From: UBA1568 sp964488025 | GTDB taxonomy: Bacteria > Patescibacteriota > Minisyncoccia > Moranbacterales > UBA1568 | Reading direction: 5' to 3' | NCBI GenBank assembly: GCA_964488025.1 | Contig: CAZATJ010000004.1 | Coordinates: 1-64,000 of the forward strand | DNA: 64,000 bases | Shown here: positions 17,447 to 25,145 of the stretch, one piece after another | Layout: every line of letters begins with the position of its first letter | Position numbering within the stretch: the stretch's first letter is position 1 | Position numbers and translations under genes: made by a program | The notes under the pieces: generated by a model | Seen by the model: only the letters and a program-made list of their open reading frames with translations | Told to the model about the DNA's origin: nothing | Database searches by the model: none

Positions 17447-18919
17447 ATGATTCGAGCTCTGCACGAAAAACTGGTGACGCGGCAGTGTAGCGCTGTTTCT
17501 TTGGTGGAACAGTATTTTTCTGTTATTGAAAAAAGGGATCCGGAAATTCTTGCTTATCTGACGCCGCTTCAGGAACAGGCGCTCGCGGAAGCCCGTGAAG
17601 TGGATGAGCAGATTGCGCGAGGAGAGAGTATTGATTTGCTTTCTGGTATTCCCGGAGCCATCAAGGATAATATCCTGATGGAGGGGATTCGGGCGACATC
17701 GGCCTCTAAGATACTTGATAGCTATATCGCTCCGTATGATGCGACGGTCGTTGCGAAACTGAAGGCCGTTCATGTGCCAATCCTCGGAAAGACCAATATG
17801 GATGAGTTCGCGCTTGGTTCGTCTACGGAAAATAGCGCCTATCAGATAACCAAAAATCCCCACGATGTGACACGTGTTCCTGGTGGTACTTCCGGAGGTT
17901 CGGCAGCCGCGGTGGCGGCAGGGGAAGCGGTGTTTGCTCTCGGGTCGGATACTGGAGGCTCAATTCGTCAGCCAGCCGCATTTTGTGGTGTCGTGGGACT
18001 CAAGCCGACGTATGGCCGGGTCAGTCGCTATGGGTTAATGGCTGGGGCATCCAGTTTGGATCAGATCGGTCCTATCGCACAGACTGTTGAGGATGTGGCC
18101 ATTGTCTTTTCTCGGATTGCCGGATACGACCCGCATGATGCCACGACTGCTGACAGCGGGCATGGCAAGCGATATGAGGATTATTTGGGCAATGACGTGC
18201 GTGGGAAAAAAATCGGTATCCCAAAGGAATATTTTTCGGAAAATCTCGATCCGCGCATCCGCACCCTTTGTGACGCCGCCCTGGAACGCTTCAAATCTCT
18301 CGATATGGAAGTGATTGAGATATCTTTGCCGCACAGTGCTTTCGCTTTGCCGGCTTACTATATTATTCAGCCCTGCGAAGTCAGTTCGAATCTGGCCCGT
18401 TATGACGGCATTCGTTATGGACTGTCCATCAATGATGAGAAGGACTCGACCGAGAAAAGCAGCACGCTTTTGGAAACCTATCTTGATACCCGTCGTCACG
18501 GATTCGGGCCGGAAGTGAAGCGACGTATCATGCTGGGAACCTATAGCCTGTCATCGGGCTACTACGATGCCTATTATCTCAAGGCACAGAAAGTACGGGC
18601 GCTCATCAAGCAGGATTTCGAAAAGGCGTTCGAGACAGTGGACTTCATTTTTTCGCCAACGGCGCCGGAACCCGCTTTCAAGATTGGTGAAAAAACAACT
18701 GACCCCCTCAAGATGTATCTCGGCGACATCTATACCGTGACAGCGAACCTGACCGGTGTTCCGGCTATTTCTTTTCCTATTGGCACCGTGGAAGAAGGGG
18801 GCAAGTCACTTCCTATCGGAGGACAGTTGATGGGAAAATGGTTTGATGAAGAGACGTTACTCTGTGTCGCACACGCTTTCGAAACAGAAAACAAGAAACA
18901 ACAAGCAGAAAACAAATAA
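17447..18919 (+). CDS. gatA: Glutamyl/aspartyl-tRNA amidotransferase subunit A
   Basis: A 490-residue amidase-signature enzyme. The Ser-cisSer-Lys triad lies in PGAIKDN and VPGGTSGGSAAAV, followed by GSDTGGSIRQPAAFCG. It hydrolyses glutamine and passes ammonia to GatB. The last residues, ETENKKQQAENK, look like a low-complexity tail added by repeat sequence at the 3' end of the gene. Confidence 0.95.
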   Translation: MIRALHEKLVTRQCSAVSLVEQYFSVIEKRDPEILAYLTPLQEQALAEAREVDEQIARGESIDLLSGIPGAIKDNILMEGIRATSASKILDSYIAPYDATVVAKLKAVHVPILGKTNMDEFALGSSTENSAYQITKNPHDVTRVPGGTSGGSAAAVAAGEAVFALGSDTGGSIRQPAAFCGVVGLKPTYGRVSRYGLMAGASSLDQIGPIAQTVEDVAIVFSRIAGYDPHDATTADSGHGKRYEDYLGNDVRGKKIGIPKEYFSENLDPRIRTLCDAALERFKSLDMEVIEISLPHSAFALPAYYIIQPCEVSSNLARYDGIRYGLSINDEKDSTEKSSTLLETYLDTRRHGFGPEVKRRIMLGTYSLSSGYYDAYYLKAQKVRALIKQDFEKAFETVDFIFSPTAPEPAFKIGEKTTDPLKMYLGDIYTVTANLTGVPAISFPIGTVEEGGKSLPIGGQLMGKWFDEETLLCVAHAFETENKKQQAENK

Positions 18920-18992
18920 CAAAGCGCGTGAACAGAAGCAGTGGTTTTGGATAGTGTGATGACTGCTGGCTGTTTGCTGATAACTGATATAG
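18885..18992. repeat. Family A repeat-like sequence, gatA 3' end
   Basis: AACAAGAAACAACAAGCAG on the plus strand and, inverted, ATCAGTTATCAGCAAACAGC flank the end of gatA. These are the same low-complexity word types seen in ligA, miaA and dnaX. Part is translated as the tail of GatA. Confidence 0.45.
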
Positions 18993-18994
18993 GT

Positions 18995-19525
18995 ATGGAG
19001 GTTGATTTGACTCAAATGGCAATACTGTTCTGGTCCAAGGGGGCTCAATTTTTTGACCAGTCTTTCCTTTGGCTGGCAGTAAAGTTCTTTCTTTTTGTCT
19101 ATGTTGTGGTGCTTTTTGTGGATATCGTACTTCTCTTAGTGTTGAAGGGCCTCTCTTCCGACCTGAAGACAGCCCTCTACGGAACTGACCGGCCGATGAC
19201 TTCCAAAAATACCCTGATCAAGCGTTGGGAGGCGATTTTGAGTCGCACCGAAAGTAATAATCCTTCGCAATATAAGGTGGCGGTACTTGAGGCGGATGCT
19301 CTGGCGGATGAAATTCTTGATGGTATCGGGTACGCCGGAGCGACGATGGCGGAAAGACTCGAAGCGGTGCGGGGAGGACAGCTCGAAACCAAAACATTAT
19401 TAATCGAGGCGCATGAGGCTCGTAATCAGATTATTCATGATCCTCGTTTCTCTCTCACGCGCGATGAGGCGCGCCGCTACCTCGGTTATTTCGAGAAATT
19501 TTTTGATGAAGTCGAGCTTTTCTAG
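18995..19525 (+). CDS. Membrane-anchored protein with possible HEPN-type RxxxxH motif
   Basis: Starting at ATG 18995 gives 176 residues. There is one strong transmembrane segment (about residues 25-50), then a soluble alpha-helical domain. That domain ends with EAHEARNQIIHDPRFSL, which contains R-N-Q-I-I-H, the R-x4-6-H pattern of HEPN nucleotidyl/RNase-like domains. I do not recognise a named family. The motif alone is weak evidence and the protein may just be a conserved structural membrane protein of this lineage. An upstream in-frame start reads through repeat sequence and is less likely. It precedes the secE promoter. Confidence 0.6.
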   Translation: MEVDLTQMAILFWSKGAQFFDQSFLWLAVKFFLFVYVVVLFVDIVLLLVLKGLSSDLKTALYGTDRPMTSKNTLIKRWEAILSRTESNNPSQYKVAVLEADALADEILDGIGYAGATMAERLEAVRGGQLETKTLLIEAHEARNQIIHDPRFSLTRDEARRYLGYFEKFFDEVELF

Positions 19526-19551
19526 GTTGAAGCTGTCTTGGGAGAACCCAA

Positions 19552-19580
19552 TTGACACTTTCCCTCTTTCCTGATATCTT
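19552..19580 (+). promoter_or_regulatory. Promoter of secE-nusG-rplK-rplA
   Basis: TTGACA (19552-19557), 17-base spacer, TATCTT (19575-19580). The -35 is perfect. Predicted transcription start is near 19587. Confidence 0.75.
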
Positions 19581-19589
19581 TATTTCTAC

Positions 19590-19610
19590 AAAGCCCTCGG
19601 GGCTTTTTTT
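19590..19610 (+). terminator. Hairpin plus T-run at the very 5' end of the secE transcript
   Basis: AAAGCCC (19590-19596) pairs with GGGCTTT (19600-19606) and is followed by T residues. It has the form of an intrinsic terminator but begins only about three bases after the predicted start site. It may end the upstream gene, act as a 5' stabiliser, or attenuate the operon. Confidence 0.6.
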
Positions 19611-19635
19611 AAGAGGCAAAAAAGAAAGAAGAAAT

Positions 19636-19821
19636 ATGACTGCTATCCTGACGTTTCTCCGTGAAGCCAAAGTGGAGCTTTCTCGGGTAAATTGGCCATC
19701 GCAGAAGGAAGTGATCCGATACACGGTTTTAGTCGTAATCATCAGCCTGGCGGTAGCGGCCTTTTTGGGTAGCCTGGACTTTCTGTTCAGTTTTCTGGTA
19801 GAAAAATATCTCCTTACCTAA
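19636..19821 (+). CDS. secE: Preprotein translocase subunit SecE
   Basis: A 61-residue single-span protein. MTAILTFLREAKVELSRVNW contains the amphipathic helix and the conserved (K/R)-V-x-W-P-S core, completed by PSQKEV, and one transmembrane helix follows. This is the minimal SecE of the SecYEG channel. ATG 19636 is used; a longer frame starts inside the promoter and is rejected. It is followed by nusG in the classic secE-nusG-rplK-rplA order. Confidence 0.93.
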   Translation: MTAILTFLREAKVELSRVNWPSQKEVIRYTVLVVIISLAVAAFLGSLDFLFSFLVEKYLLT

Positions 19822-19841
19822 TCTTTGACGCAGCATTTCGT

Positions 19842-20542
19842 ATGGCAAAGCAAACGCAACATCATGGTCGGGCCTGGTACGTCCTTCATACCTATTCCGG
19901 TTATGAAGATAATGTCGCCCGCAATCTGAAGCAGCGTATCGAGTCCATGGATATGCAGGAGCTTATCTTCGATGTTCTGGTACCAAAGGAAAAGAAGATT
20001 AAGATTAAGGGTGGCAAACGGACAGTGGTGGAAGAACGCATCTATCCTGGCTACGTGCTGGTTGATATGATGGTGACCGATGCCTCCTGGTACGTGGTGC
20101 GCAATACGCCGAACGTCACTGGTTTTATTGGACTTGGAACGACTCCGACTCCGATTGATGGCAAGGAAATCGATGCCCTGAAGAAGCGCATGGGTGTGGC
20201 CGAACCGAAATACAAGATTGATGTTCATGTTGGTGACGCGGTCAAGATTATCGACGGACCATTCAAGGAATTCGAAGGAAGGATTCAGGAGGTTGACGAA
20301 GAGAAGGGGAAGGTCAAGGTACTGGTCTCCATTTTTGGTCGTGAAACTCCGGTGGAGCTAGACTTTCTCCANNNNNNNNNNNNNNNNNNNNNNNNNNNNN
20401 NNNNNNNNNNNNNNNNNNNNNNNNNNNNNNNNNNNNNNNNNNNNNNNNNNNNNNNNNNNNNNNNNNNNNNNAGGTACTGGTCTCCATTTTTGGTCGTGAA
20501 ACTCCGGTGGAGCTAGACTTTCTCCAGGTGAAGAAAGGGTAG
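19842..20542 (+). CDS. nusG: Transcription antitermination factor NusG, interrupted by a false gap
   Basis: NusG with the N-terminal NGN domain (RAWYVLHTYSGYEDNVARNL) and a C-terminal KOW domain (GDAVKIIDGPFKEFEGRIQE). A run of 100 N (20372-20471) interrupts the gene near its end. The 55 bases on each side of the gap (20317-20371 and 20472-20526) are identical. Collapsing the gap and one copy restores an open frame that ends LDFLQVKKG-stop, 181 residues, normal for NusG. As written the frame is broken. The gene is therefore intact and the gap is an assembly artefact. Confidence 0.93.
20372..20471. other. Scaffold gap of 100 N with duplicated flanks
   Basis: Exactly 100 unknown bases, the usual placeholder for a gap of unknown size. 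The preceding and following 55 bases are the same sequence, so the contig ends overlap and there is probably no missing DNA. Confidence 0.97.
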
Positions 20543-20569
20543 TACGAATAATTGATTTTTGAGAATACT

Positions 20570-20995
20570 ATGGCTAAGACAATCAAAACCGTTATCAAGT
20601 TGCAGATCCCGGCCGGCAAGGCCAATCCGGCTCCTCCAGTCGGACCGGCGCTTGGCCAGCACGGACTGAATATTCAGGATTTTTGCAGCAAGTTCAACGC
20701 CGCGACACAGGATCGCATGGGCGATGTCGTTCCGGCAGAAATTACGGTGTTCGAAGACCGCACTTTTTCGTTTGTACTCAAAACCTCTCCCGCTTCGGAT
20801 CTTTTGAAGAAAGCCGCTGGCATCGCCAAGGCAGCTGCCAATCCCTTGAAGGATAAAGCTGGTCAGGTGACGCAGGCTCAGATTCGTGAGATTGCCGAAA
20901 AGAAAATGTCTGATCTTTCAGCGAACGATGTCGAGGCGGCCATGAAGATTATCACCGGTTCTGCCCGTTCCATGGGAATCAAAGTAGTAGACTAA
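20570..20995 (+). CDS. rplK: Ribosomal protein uL11
   Basis: A 141-residue L11. From ATG 20570: MAKTIKTVIKLQIPAGKANP, then PPVGPALGQHGLNI and the C-terminal rRNA-binding domain with GSARSMGIKV. It binds the GTPase-associated region of 23S rRNA. Standard length, standard place after nusG. Confidence 0.97.
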   Translation: MAKTIKTVIKLQIPAGKANPAPPVGPALGQHGLNIQDFCSKFNAATQDRMGDVVPAEITVFEDRTFSFVLKTSPASDLLKKAAGIAKAAANPLKDKAGQVTQAQIREIAEKKMSDLSANDVEAAMKIITGSARSMGIKVVD

Positions 20996-21007
20996 TTATT
21001 TTTTGAT

Positions 21008-21042
21008 GTGGGAGTCCGCAAGCCGGCGGACGTCTGAACCAC
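21008..21042 (+). promoter_or_regulatory. Candidate L1 operator in the rplK-rplA spacer
   Basis: GTGG (21008-21011) pairs with CCAC (21039-21042), and inside it GTCCGC (21014-21019) pairs with GCGGAC (21026-21031), leaving an asymmetric internal loop (GA versus GTCTGAA). Two short helices around an asymmetric loop is the general shape of the L1 binding site on 23S rRNA and on L1 mRNA leaders, so autoregulation by L1 is plausible. Confidence 0.5.
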
Positions 21043-21052
21043 GTATAATACT

Positions 21053-21742
21053 ATGTACAGAGGAAAAACCTATCGCAATGTCGTTGCCAAGATGGAAGGA
21101 AGCAAGGAGTATACTCCAGAGGAAGCACTGGCGTTTTTGAAAGAGAACAAGACAGCCAAGTTTGATGAATCAGTCGAGGTGCACGTGCGCCTCGGGATTA
21201 ACCCAAAGAAGTCCGACGAAATGGTCCGGGCGACTGTTATCCTGCCCCATGGTACTGGCCGTGCCCAAAAAGTGGCTGTTATTACCAGTACCAAGGAAAA
21301 AGAGGCCGAGGAAGCTCAGGCTGACCTTGTTGGCGGTGAAGAAATTATTGCCGACATTAAAAGCGGCAAACTTTCCCCAGGAACGGACTTTGATGTGATT
21401 CTGGCAACGCCGGAGATGATGCCGAAATTGGCTGTTATCGCCAAGATTCTTGGGCCGAAGGGCATGATGCCATCACCCAAGACCGAAACCGTCACGGTTA
21501 AGATTAAGGAGGCCGTGGAAATGCTCAAAAAAGGCAAGAAAGTAAGTTTCAAGAATGATGATACTGGCAATGTCCACCAGGTGATTGGTAAGGTGTCATT
21601 TACTGTGGAACAGTTGGCTGAAAACTTTAAGACCCTGAAAGAAACACTCGATAAGTCCAAGCCAGAAAACATGAAAGGGCGGTTTATCAAGAAATTGTAT
21701 GTTTCCTCAACCATGGGCCCAAGTCTGACTCTCAAAGCGTAA
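21053..21742 (+). CDS. rplA: Ribosomal protein uL1
   Basis: A 229-residue L1 with the signature ILGPKGMMPSPKTETVT and the N-terminal GKTYRNVVAKMEG. It forms the L1 stalk and represses its own mRNA. Its presence argues against the uL1-lacking subgroup of Parcubacteria. It ends the operon; repeat-rich sequence follows. Confidence 0.97.
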   Translation: MYRGKTYRNVVAKMEGSKEYTPEEALAFLKENKTAKFDESVEVHVRLGINPKKSDEMVRATVILPHGTGRAQKVAVITSTKEKEAEEAQADLVGGEEIIADIKSGKLSPGTDFDVILATPEMMPKLAVIAKILGPKGMMPSPKTETVTVKIKEAVEMLKKGKKVSFKNDDTGNVHQVIGKVSFTVEQLAENFKTLKETLDKSKPENMKGRFIKKLYVSSTMGPSLTLKA

Positions 21743-21810
21743 TTGTAAAGAAGGGAATTCTGGTTTATTATCTAACGAAGTGAGTGAAGCGAAAACTTGT
21801 TTTCGTTTCC

Positions 21811-21861
21811 GAGCGAGTGCCGACCCGCTTCGCCCGCCTAGCCGTCGAGGCTGGCCGAGGA
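21811..21861 (+). repeat. GC-rich repeat family G, copy 1
   Basis: The first part, GAGCGAGTGCCGACCCGC followed by TTCG (21811-21832), matches 48065-48086 at 20 of 22 positions. The second part, CCCGCCTAG then GAGGCTGGCCGA (21833-21860), matches the minus strand at 28801-28832. Confidence 0.7.
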
Positions 21862-21865
21862 AAGG

Positions 21866-21886
21866 AACGAACATCAGTTCGTTTTT
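21866..21886 (+). terminator. Terminator-like hairpin after rplA
   Basis: AACGAAC (21866-21872), loop ATCA, GTTCGTT (21877-21883), then further T residues. It is the best intrinsic terminator candidate for the secE-rplA operon. Confidence 0.55.
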
Positions 21887-21890
21887 GGGT

Positions 21891-21942
21891 CCAGGGCTCG
21901 CCTGCCCGAATCGCTACGCGAATCGTTGCGGGCGGGCCCTGG
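21891..21942. repeat. Long GC-rich hairpin
   Basis: CCAGGGC (21891-21897) pairs with GCCCTGG (21936-21942), and the pairing continues inward through about seven more base pairs including two G-T wobbles. The loop holds CGAATCGCTACGCGAATCG, itself partly palindromic. No T-run follows, so it is more REP-like than a terminator. Confidence 0.65.
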
Positions 21943-21960
21943 GGTGAATACCTGTTATTT

Positions 21961-21998
21961 TGCTAAAAGCTAGCGAAGCTAAGAAGCTAATGAAGCTG
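21961..21998 (+). repeat. Family B repeat, upstream of dcd
   Basis: Iterated AAGCTA(A/G)-GAAGCT units: CTAAAAGCTAGCGAAGCTAA, then GAAGCTAATGAAGCTG. The same units occur upstream of dnaE and, in frame, in dnaX. Confidence 0.65.
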
Positions 21999-22003
21999 TC
22001 CCT

Positions 22004-22594
22004 ATGATTCTTTCCGATAGAGATATCATCAAAGAAATTAAAGCAGGAGAAATTACTTTTAAACCGTATAAGCGAGAAAGTGTTCAGCCTGCTAGTATTG
22101 ACTTACACCTTGACCGTCATTTTCTGGTCTTTGATACTACAAAAAACTTTGTCATTGATCCCAAGACTCCAACAAAAGAACTCATGAAGCCAGTAGAAAT
22201 TAAAGGCGAGGAACCTTTCATTCTTCATCCGAAAGAGTTTGCTCTTGGACTGATTCTTGAAGAGACGGGGGTATCGGATAAGTTAGTGGGTCGTCTTGAG
22301 GGCAAGAGCTCGCTGGGTCGTTTGGGATTAATTATCCACACGACGGCAGGATACCTTGACCCAGGTAATTCACTGAAAATGACGCTTGAATTGTACAACG
22401 CCGGTTCTATCCCGATTAAATTGTATTACAAGATGCCTATTGGTCAGATGGCCTTCGAATATCTGTCCTCGCCCTGTGATCGTCCGTATGGCTCCAAGGG
22501 GCTCAACAGCAAGTACCTGGGAGACAGGAAGCCCGAAGCCTCAAAAATGCACCTCAATTTCAAAAAAACCAAGAAAAAAAGCCTCTCCCAGTGA
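22004..22594 (+). CDS. dcd: dCTP deaminase
   Basis: A 196-residue Dcd. It shows the trimeric dUTPase-like fold with EGKSSLGRLGL, HTTAGYLDPG and the C-terminal QMAFEYLSSP. It deaminates dCTP to dUTP, which the dUTPase encoded 4 kb downstream turns into dUMP for thymidylate synthesis. The C-terminal tail is Lys-rich, and its stop codon lies inside the terminator hairpin. Confidence 0.93.
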   Translation: MILSDRDIIKEIKAGEITFKPYKRESVQPASIDLHLDRHFLVFDTTKNFVIDPKTPTKELMKPVEIKGEEPFILHPKEFALGLILEETGVSDKLVGRLEGKSSLGRLGLIIHTTAGYLDPGNSLKMTLELYNAGSIPIKLYYKMPIGQMAFEYLSSPCDRPYGSKGLNSKYLGDRKPEASKMHLNFKKTKKKSLSQ

Positions 22595-22606
22595 GAGGTT
22601 TTTCTT
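22582..22606 (+). terminator. Terminator overlapping the dcd stop codon
   Basis: CCTCTC (22582-22587) pairs with GAGAGG (22593-22598), followed by TTTTTCTTTT. The hairpin includes the last codons and stop of dcd. Confidence 0.8.
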
Positions 22607-22620
22607 TTGGGAGCGTTGGT

Positions 22621-22649
22621 TTGCGGAAGTCTGTTTTGTGCGATAAAAT
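22621..22649 (+). promoter_or_regulatory. thyX promoter
   Basis: TTGCGG (22621-22626), 17-base spacer, TAAAAT (22644-22649), about 38 bases before the thyX ATG. Confidence 0.6.
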
Positions 22650-22686
22650 GGGGTATCGGTGGATAATTTTTTCTGAATGTACCCTT

Positions 22687-23979
22687 ATGGCAAAAGTGTT
22701 TCTGTATGATGAATTTACTCCAGAAGATGTAGCGATGATGCAGGCTTTGTATTCACGGAGTGCTGAAAGCGTTGTCAAACATGCTGAGAAAGTGAAAGCG
22801 AGCGGGTCGGGGAAGTTTATGGAGCGTTTTTATGTCGGCTATGGACATCAAAGTATCGCTGACTGCGGCAGTACGACACTTTTTATCGAAGGCGTGAGCA
22901 TGCTCTGTGACAAGGTGATTCAAGATTGGCCACTGTATGCCGGACAAGAAGTGAGCACTCGATATATCGACATGAGCAGACAGCCGATTTATGATCCGAT
23001 AAAGACGAAAACGTCACAGGGTATCCTGAAGCGTTGGATGGATTTCTATATTTCTTCCGGTTCTGTTTTGGAAAAGCATCTGAAGGAAAAATATCCACGA
23101 AAAGAAAGTGAGGACGAAAAGGTCTACGACAAGGCTATCAAGGCGCGATCGTTTGATATTCTGCGTGGTTTTTTGCCAGCTGGTATGACGACTCAGTTAT
23201 CGTGGCACACCAATCTGCGTCAGGCGTGGGATAAGCTTTCCAACGTACGTCATCACCCGTTGGAAGAGGTCAGGATCGTGAGTGAGCAGATTTGGAAAGA
23301 GTTGAAGTCTCACTACCCAAATAGCTTCAGTCATAAGTTGTATGAAGAGCAAGAAGTCTATCGGCGCGAAATCCTGGGAAGTCATACTTATTTTGCTCCA
23401 AAAAGTTTTTCGAAACGATTTTCAGCCAAGTTAAATATAGAGCAAAAAATGCTGAGACCGTATGCCGATATTCTGAAAAAACGACCCATAAAAACGACCC
23501 TACCATTTTTTATGCGCAGTCTGGGAACATTTACTTTCGATTTTCTCCTCGATTTCGGCTCATTTCGTGACCTTCAGCGTCATCGAGCCAGTATTTATCA
23601 AATGCCACTTCTTTCAACTGAGTACGGATTTCAACAGTGGTATCTCGAACAGTTACCTGAGTCACTTTACAAAAAAGCAGAAAAACTGATAGCAACGCAA
23701 GTACAGGCCATTGGAAAGCTTAAGGTAACGGAAGAAGAACGGCAGTATTTTGTGGCGATGGGATTTTTAGTACCATGCCGATTTACTTTTGATCTTCCCG
23801 CACTTGTGTATTTCATTGAGCTACGTTCTGGAAAACTCGTACACCCAACACTTCGGGTGATTGCGCACGCTATGCATCATGCCGTACGAAAAGCGTTGCC
23901 ATTAGTAAAGTTGTATACGGATCTCGATTTGGATGACTGGGACGTACGACGGGGTTTGCAGGACATCGTAAGGAAATAA
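22687..23979 (+). CDS. thyX: Double-domain ThyX-like flavin-dependent thymidylate synthase
   Basis: A 430-residue protein, about twice the usual ThyX length, made of two ThyX-like domains. Domain 1 (residues about 1-215) has GHQSIADCGS, the S-T-R-Y of the dUMP/FAD site (AGQEVSTRYIDMS) and ARSFDILRGFLPAGMTTQL, but has Asp-Trp-Pro where the RHR motif belongs. Domain 2 keeps LQRHRASIYQMPLLSTEYGF. The two halves therefore seem to carry complementary parts of the active site. ThyX makes dTMP from dUMP with methylene-folate and FAD. ATG 22687 fits the promoter spacing. It heads a dTTP-supply operon. Confidence 0.85.
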   Translation: MAKVFLYDEFTPEDVAMMQALYSRSAESVVKHAEKVKASGSGKFMERFYVGYGHQSIADCGSTTLFIEGVSMLCDKVIQDWPLYAGQEVSTRYIDMSRQPIYDPIKTKTSQGILKRWMDFYISSGSVLEKHLKEKYPRKESEDEKVYDKAIKARSFDILRGFLPAGMTTQLSWHTNLRQAWDKLSNVRHHPLEEVRIVSEQIWKELKSHYPNSFSHKLYEEQEVYRREILGSHTYFAPKSFSKRFSAKLNIEQKMLRPYADILKKRPIKTTLPFFMRSLGTFTFDFLLDFGSFRDLQRHRASIYQMPLLSTEYGFQQWYLEQLPESLYKKAEKLIATQVQAIGKLKVTEEERQYFVAMGFLVPCRFTFDLPALVYFIELRSGKLVHPTLRVIAHAMHHAVRKALPLVKLYTDLDLDDWDVRRGLQDIVRK

Positions 23980-23992
23980 TAAGAGATTAGTT

Positions 23993-24538
23993 ATGCCAAA
24001 GGTTATTGCGGTGCTCGGGATGCCGGGGAGTGGAAAGTCGGAGGCTATCGAGTATCTGATGGCGAAATACCAGTGGCCGAAAGCGTATTTTGGCGACGTG
24101 ACGTTCAATGAGATGAAGGCGCGCGGACTTGACCGAACCCAGGCTAATGAGCGCCTGGTACGGGAGGATTTGCGCAACATGCATGGTGATGATTATTATG
24201 CCCAGGAGGTGATCAAGATGATCGAATCTCTCGGGGATGTCCCGGTGGTACTGGTCGAGAGTCTCTATAGTGGCGACGAGTACCGAGTACTCAAGCATCG
24301 TTTTTTGGAAAGCTTCTCCGCCATCGCTATTCATGCACGTCCGAGCGTTCGTCATGAACGGCTGCTCCACCGTCCAGACCGGCCGTTGTCGCAACGGGAA
24401 TCAGAGGAGCGTGATTGGGCACAGCTCAATCGCTTGACTCAAGGGACGCCGATTGCGCTGGCAGACTTTGTGATTGTGAACGAAGGGTCGAAGGAAAAGC
24501 TGTGTGAACATCTCGATGAGGTTATCGGAAAAATATAA
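23993..24538 (+). CDS. P-loop nucleotide kinase, UPF0200-like
   Basis: A 181-residue kinase-fold protein beginning MPKVIAVLGMPGSGKSEAIE, a Walker A loop. The following FGDVTFNEMKARGLDRTQAN resembles archaeal UPF0200 and adenylate/dephospho-CoA kinase-like proteins. A LID-like basic stretch (HRPDRPLSQRESEERDW) follows. Context between thyX and tmk suggests a nucleoside monophosphate kinase, perhaps for dCMP/dUMP, but the substrate cannot be read from the sequence. Confidence 0.7.
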   Translation: MPKVIAVLGMPGSGKSEAIEYLMAKYQWPKAYFGDVTFNEMKARGLDRTQANERLVREDLRNMHGDDYYAQEVIKMIESLGDVPVVLVESLYSGDEYRVLKHRFLESFSAIAIHARPSVRHERLLHRPDRPLSQRESEERDWAQLNRLTQGTPIALADFVIVNEGSKEKLCEHLDEVIGKI

Positions 24539-24582
24539 CGTGCACGAAACAGGTGGAGCGGGTTTGTAAATAATCAAAAAGT

Positions 24583-25140
24583 ATGCCAAAAATTATTATC
24601 GGTGTAGCGGGGGAGGTGGCTTCCGGAAAAGATACGGTTGGGAAGTATATTGCGGAAAAATACCAAGCGCAGGCACTGCGATTCTCTCAGGTACTCCGGG
24701 ATATTTTGGATCGCATGAACTTGGAGCAAAGTCAGGAAAATATGGGCAAACTCTCCATGTATCTCCGCAAAGCGTTTGGGGAGGATATCCTTTCTAAGGG
24801 CTTAGTCACTCAGGCAGAGAAGAGTCAGAGTGAGTTGGTGATCGTCGATGGTGTACGCCGTCTGCCGGATATCATTCAAATGGAAGCGAGTGAGCAATTT
24901 TACTTCATCTACGTCGAGGCTTCACCGGAGAAGCGTTATGAACGGTTGATTATGAGACATAACAATACTGATGATGCCGGGAAGACCATGGCTCAGTTCG
25001 AGAAAGACGCTCTCCTGGAGGCGGAATCGCAGATCCGTGATTTGAAAGAACACGCGGACTTTGTTATCAATAATGACGGAACGCTCGAAGAGTTGCAGCG
25101 GCAGATCGACGACATCATCACACAGGTAAAAAGTAAATAA
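24583..25140 (+). CDS. P-loop (deoxy)nucleotide kinase-like protein
   Basis: A 185-residue AAA/NMP-kinase-like protein with Walker A GEVASGKDT and a second motif VIVDGVRRLPDI (Walker B-like). The SGKDT loop is the form seen in phage-type deoxynucleotide monophosphate kinases and dephospho-CoA kinases. It lies between another P-loop kinase and tmk and ends five bases before tmk, so it is probably co-transcribed. Substrate unknown. Confidence 0.7.
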   Translation: MPKIIIGVAGEVASGKDTVGKYIAEKYQAQALRFSQVLRDILDRMNLEQSQENMGKLSMYLRKAFGEDILSKGLVTQAEKSQSELVIVDGVRRLPDIIQMEASEQFYFIYVEASPEKRYERLIMRHNNTDDAGKTMAQFEKDALLEAESQIRDLKEHADFVINNDGTLEELQRQIDDIITQVKSK

Positions 25141-25145
25141 CCGCC

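Larger units (their letters stand above)
21743..22003. repeat. Repeat- and hairpin-rich spacer between rplA and dcd
   Basis: No gene fits here. The spacer holds a small hairpin CGAAAAC-TT-GTTTTCG (21790-21805), a GC-rich repeat shared with other spacers (21811-21861), a terminator-like hairpin AACGAAC/GTTCGTT plus T (21866-21886), a long GC hairpin (21891-21942) and a family B repeat (21961-21998). Confidence 0.8.

Noticed and set aside
19842..20542. Frameshifted or truncated nusG
   Set aside because: The break is caused only by a 100-N gap with duplicated flanks; the collapsed sequence is intact.
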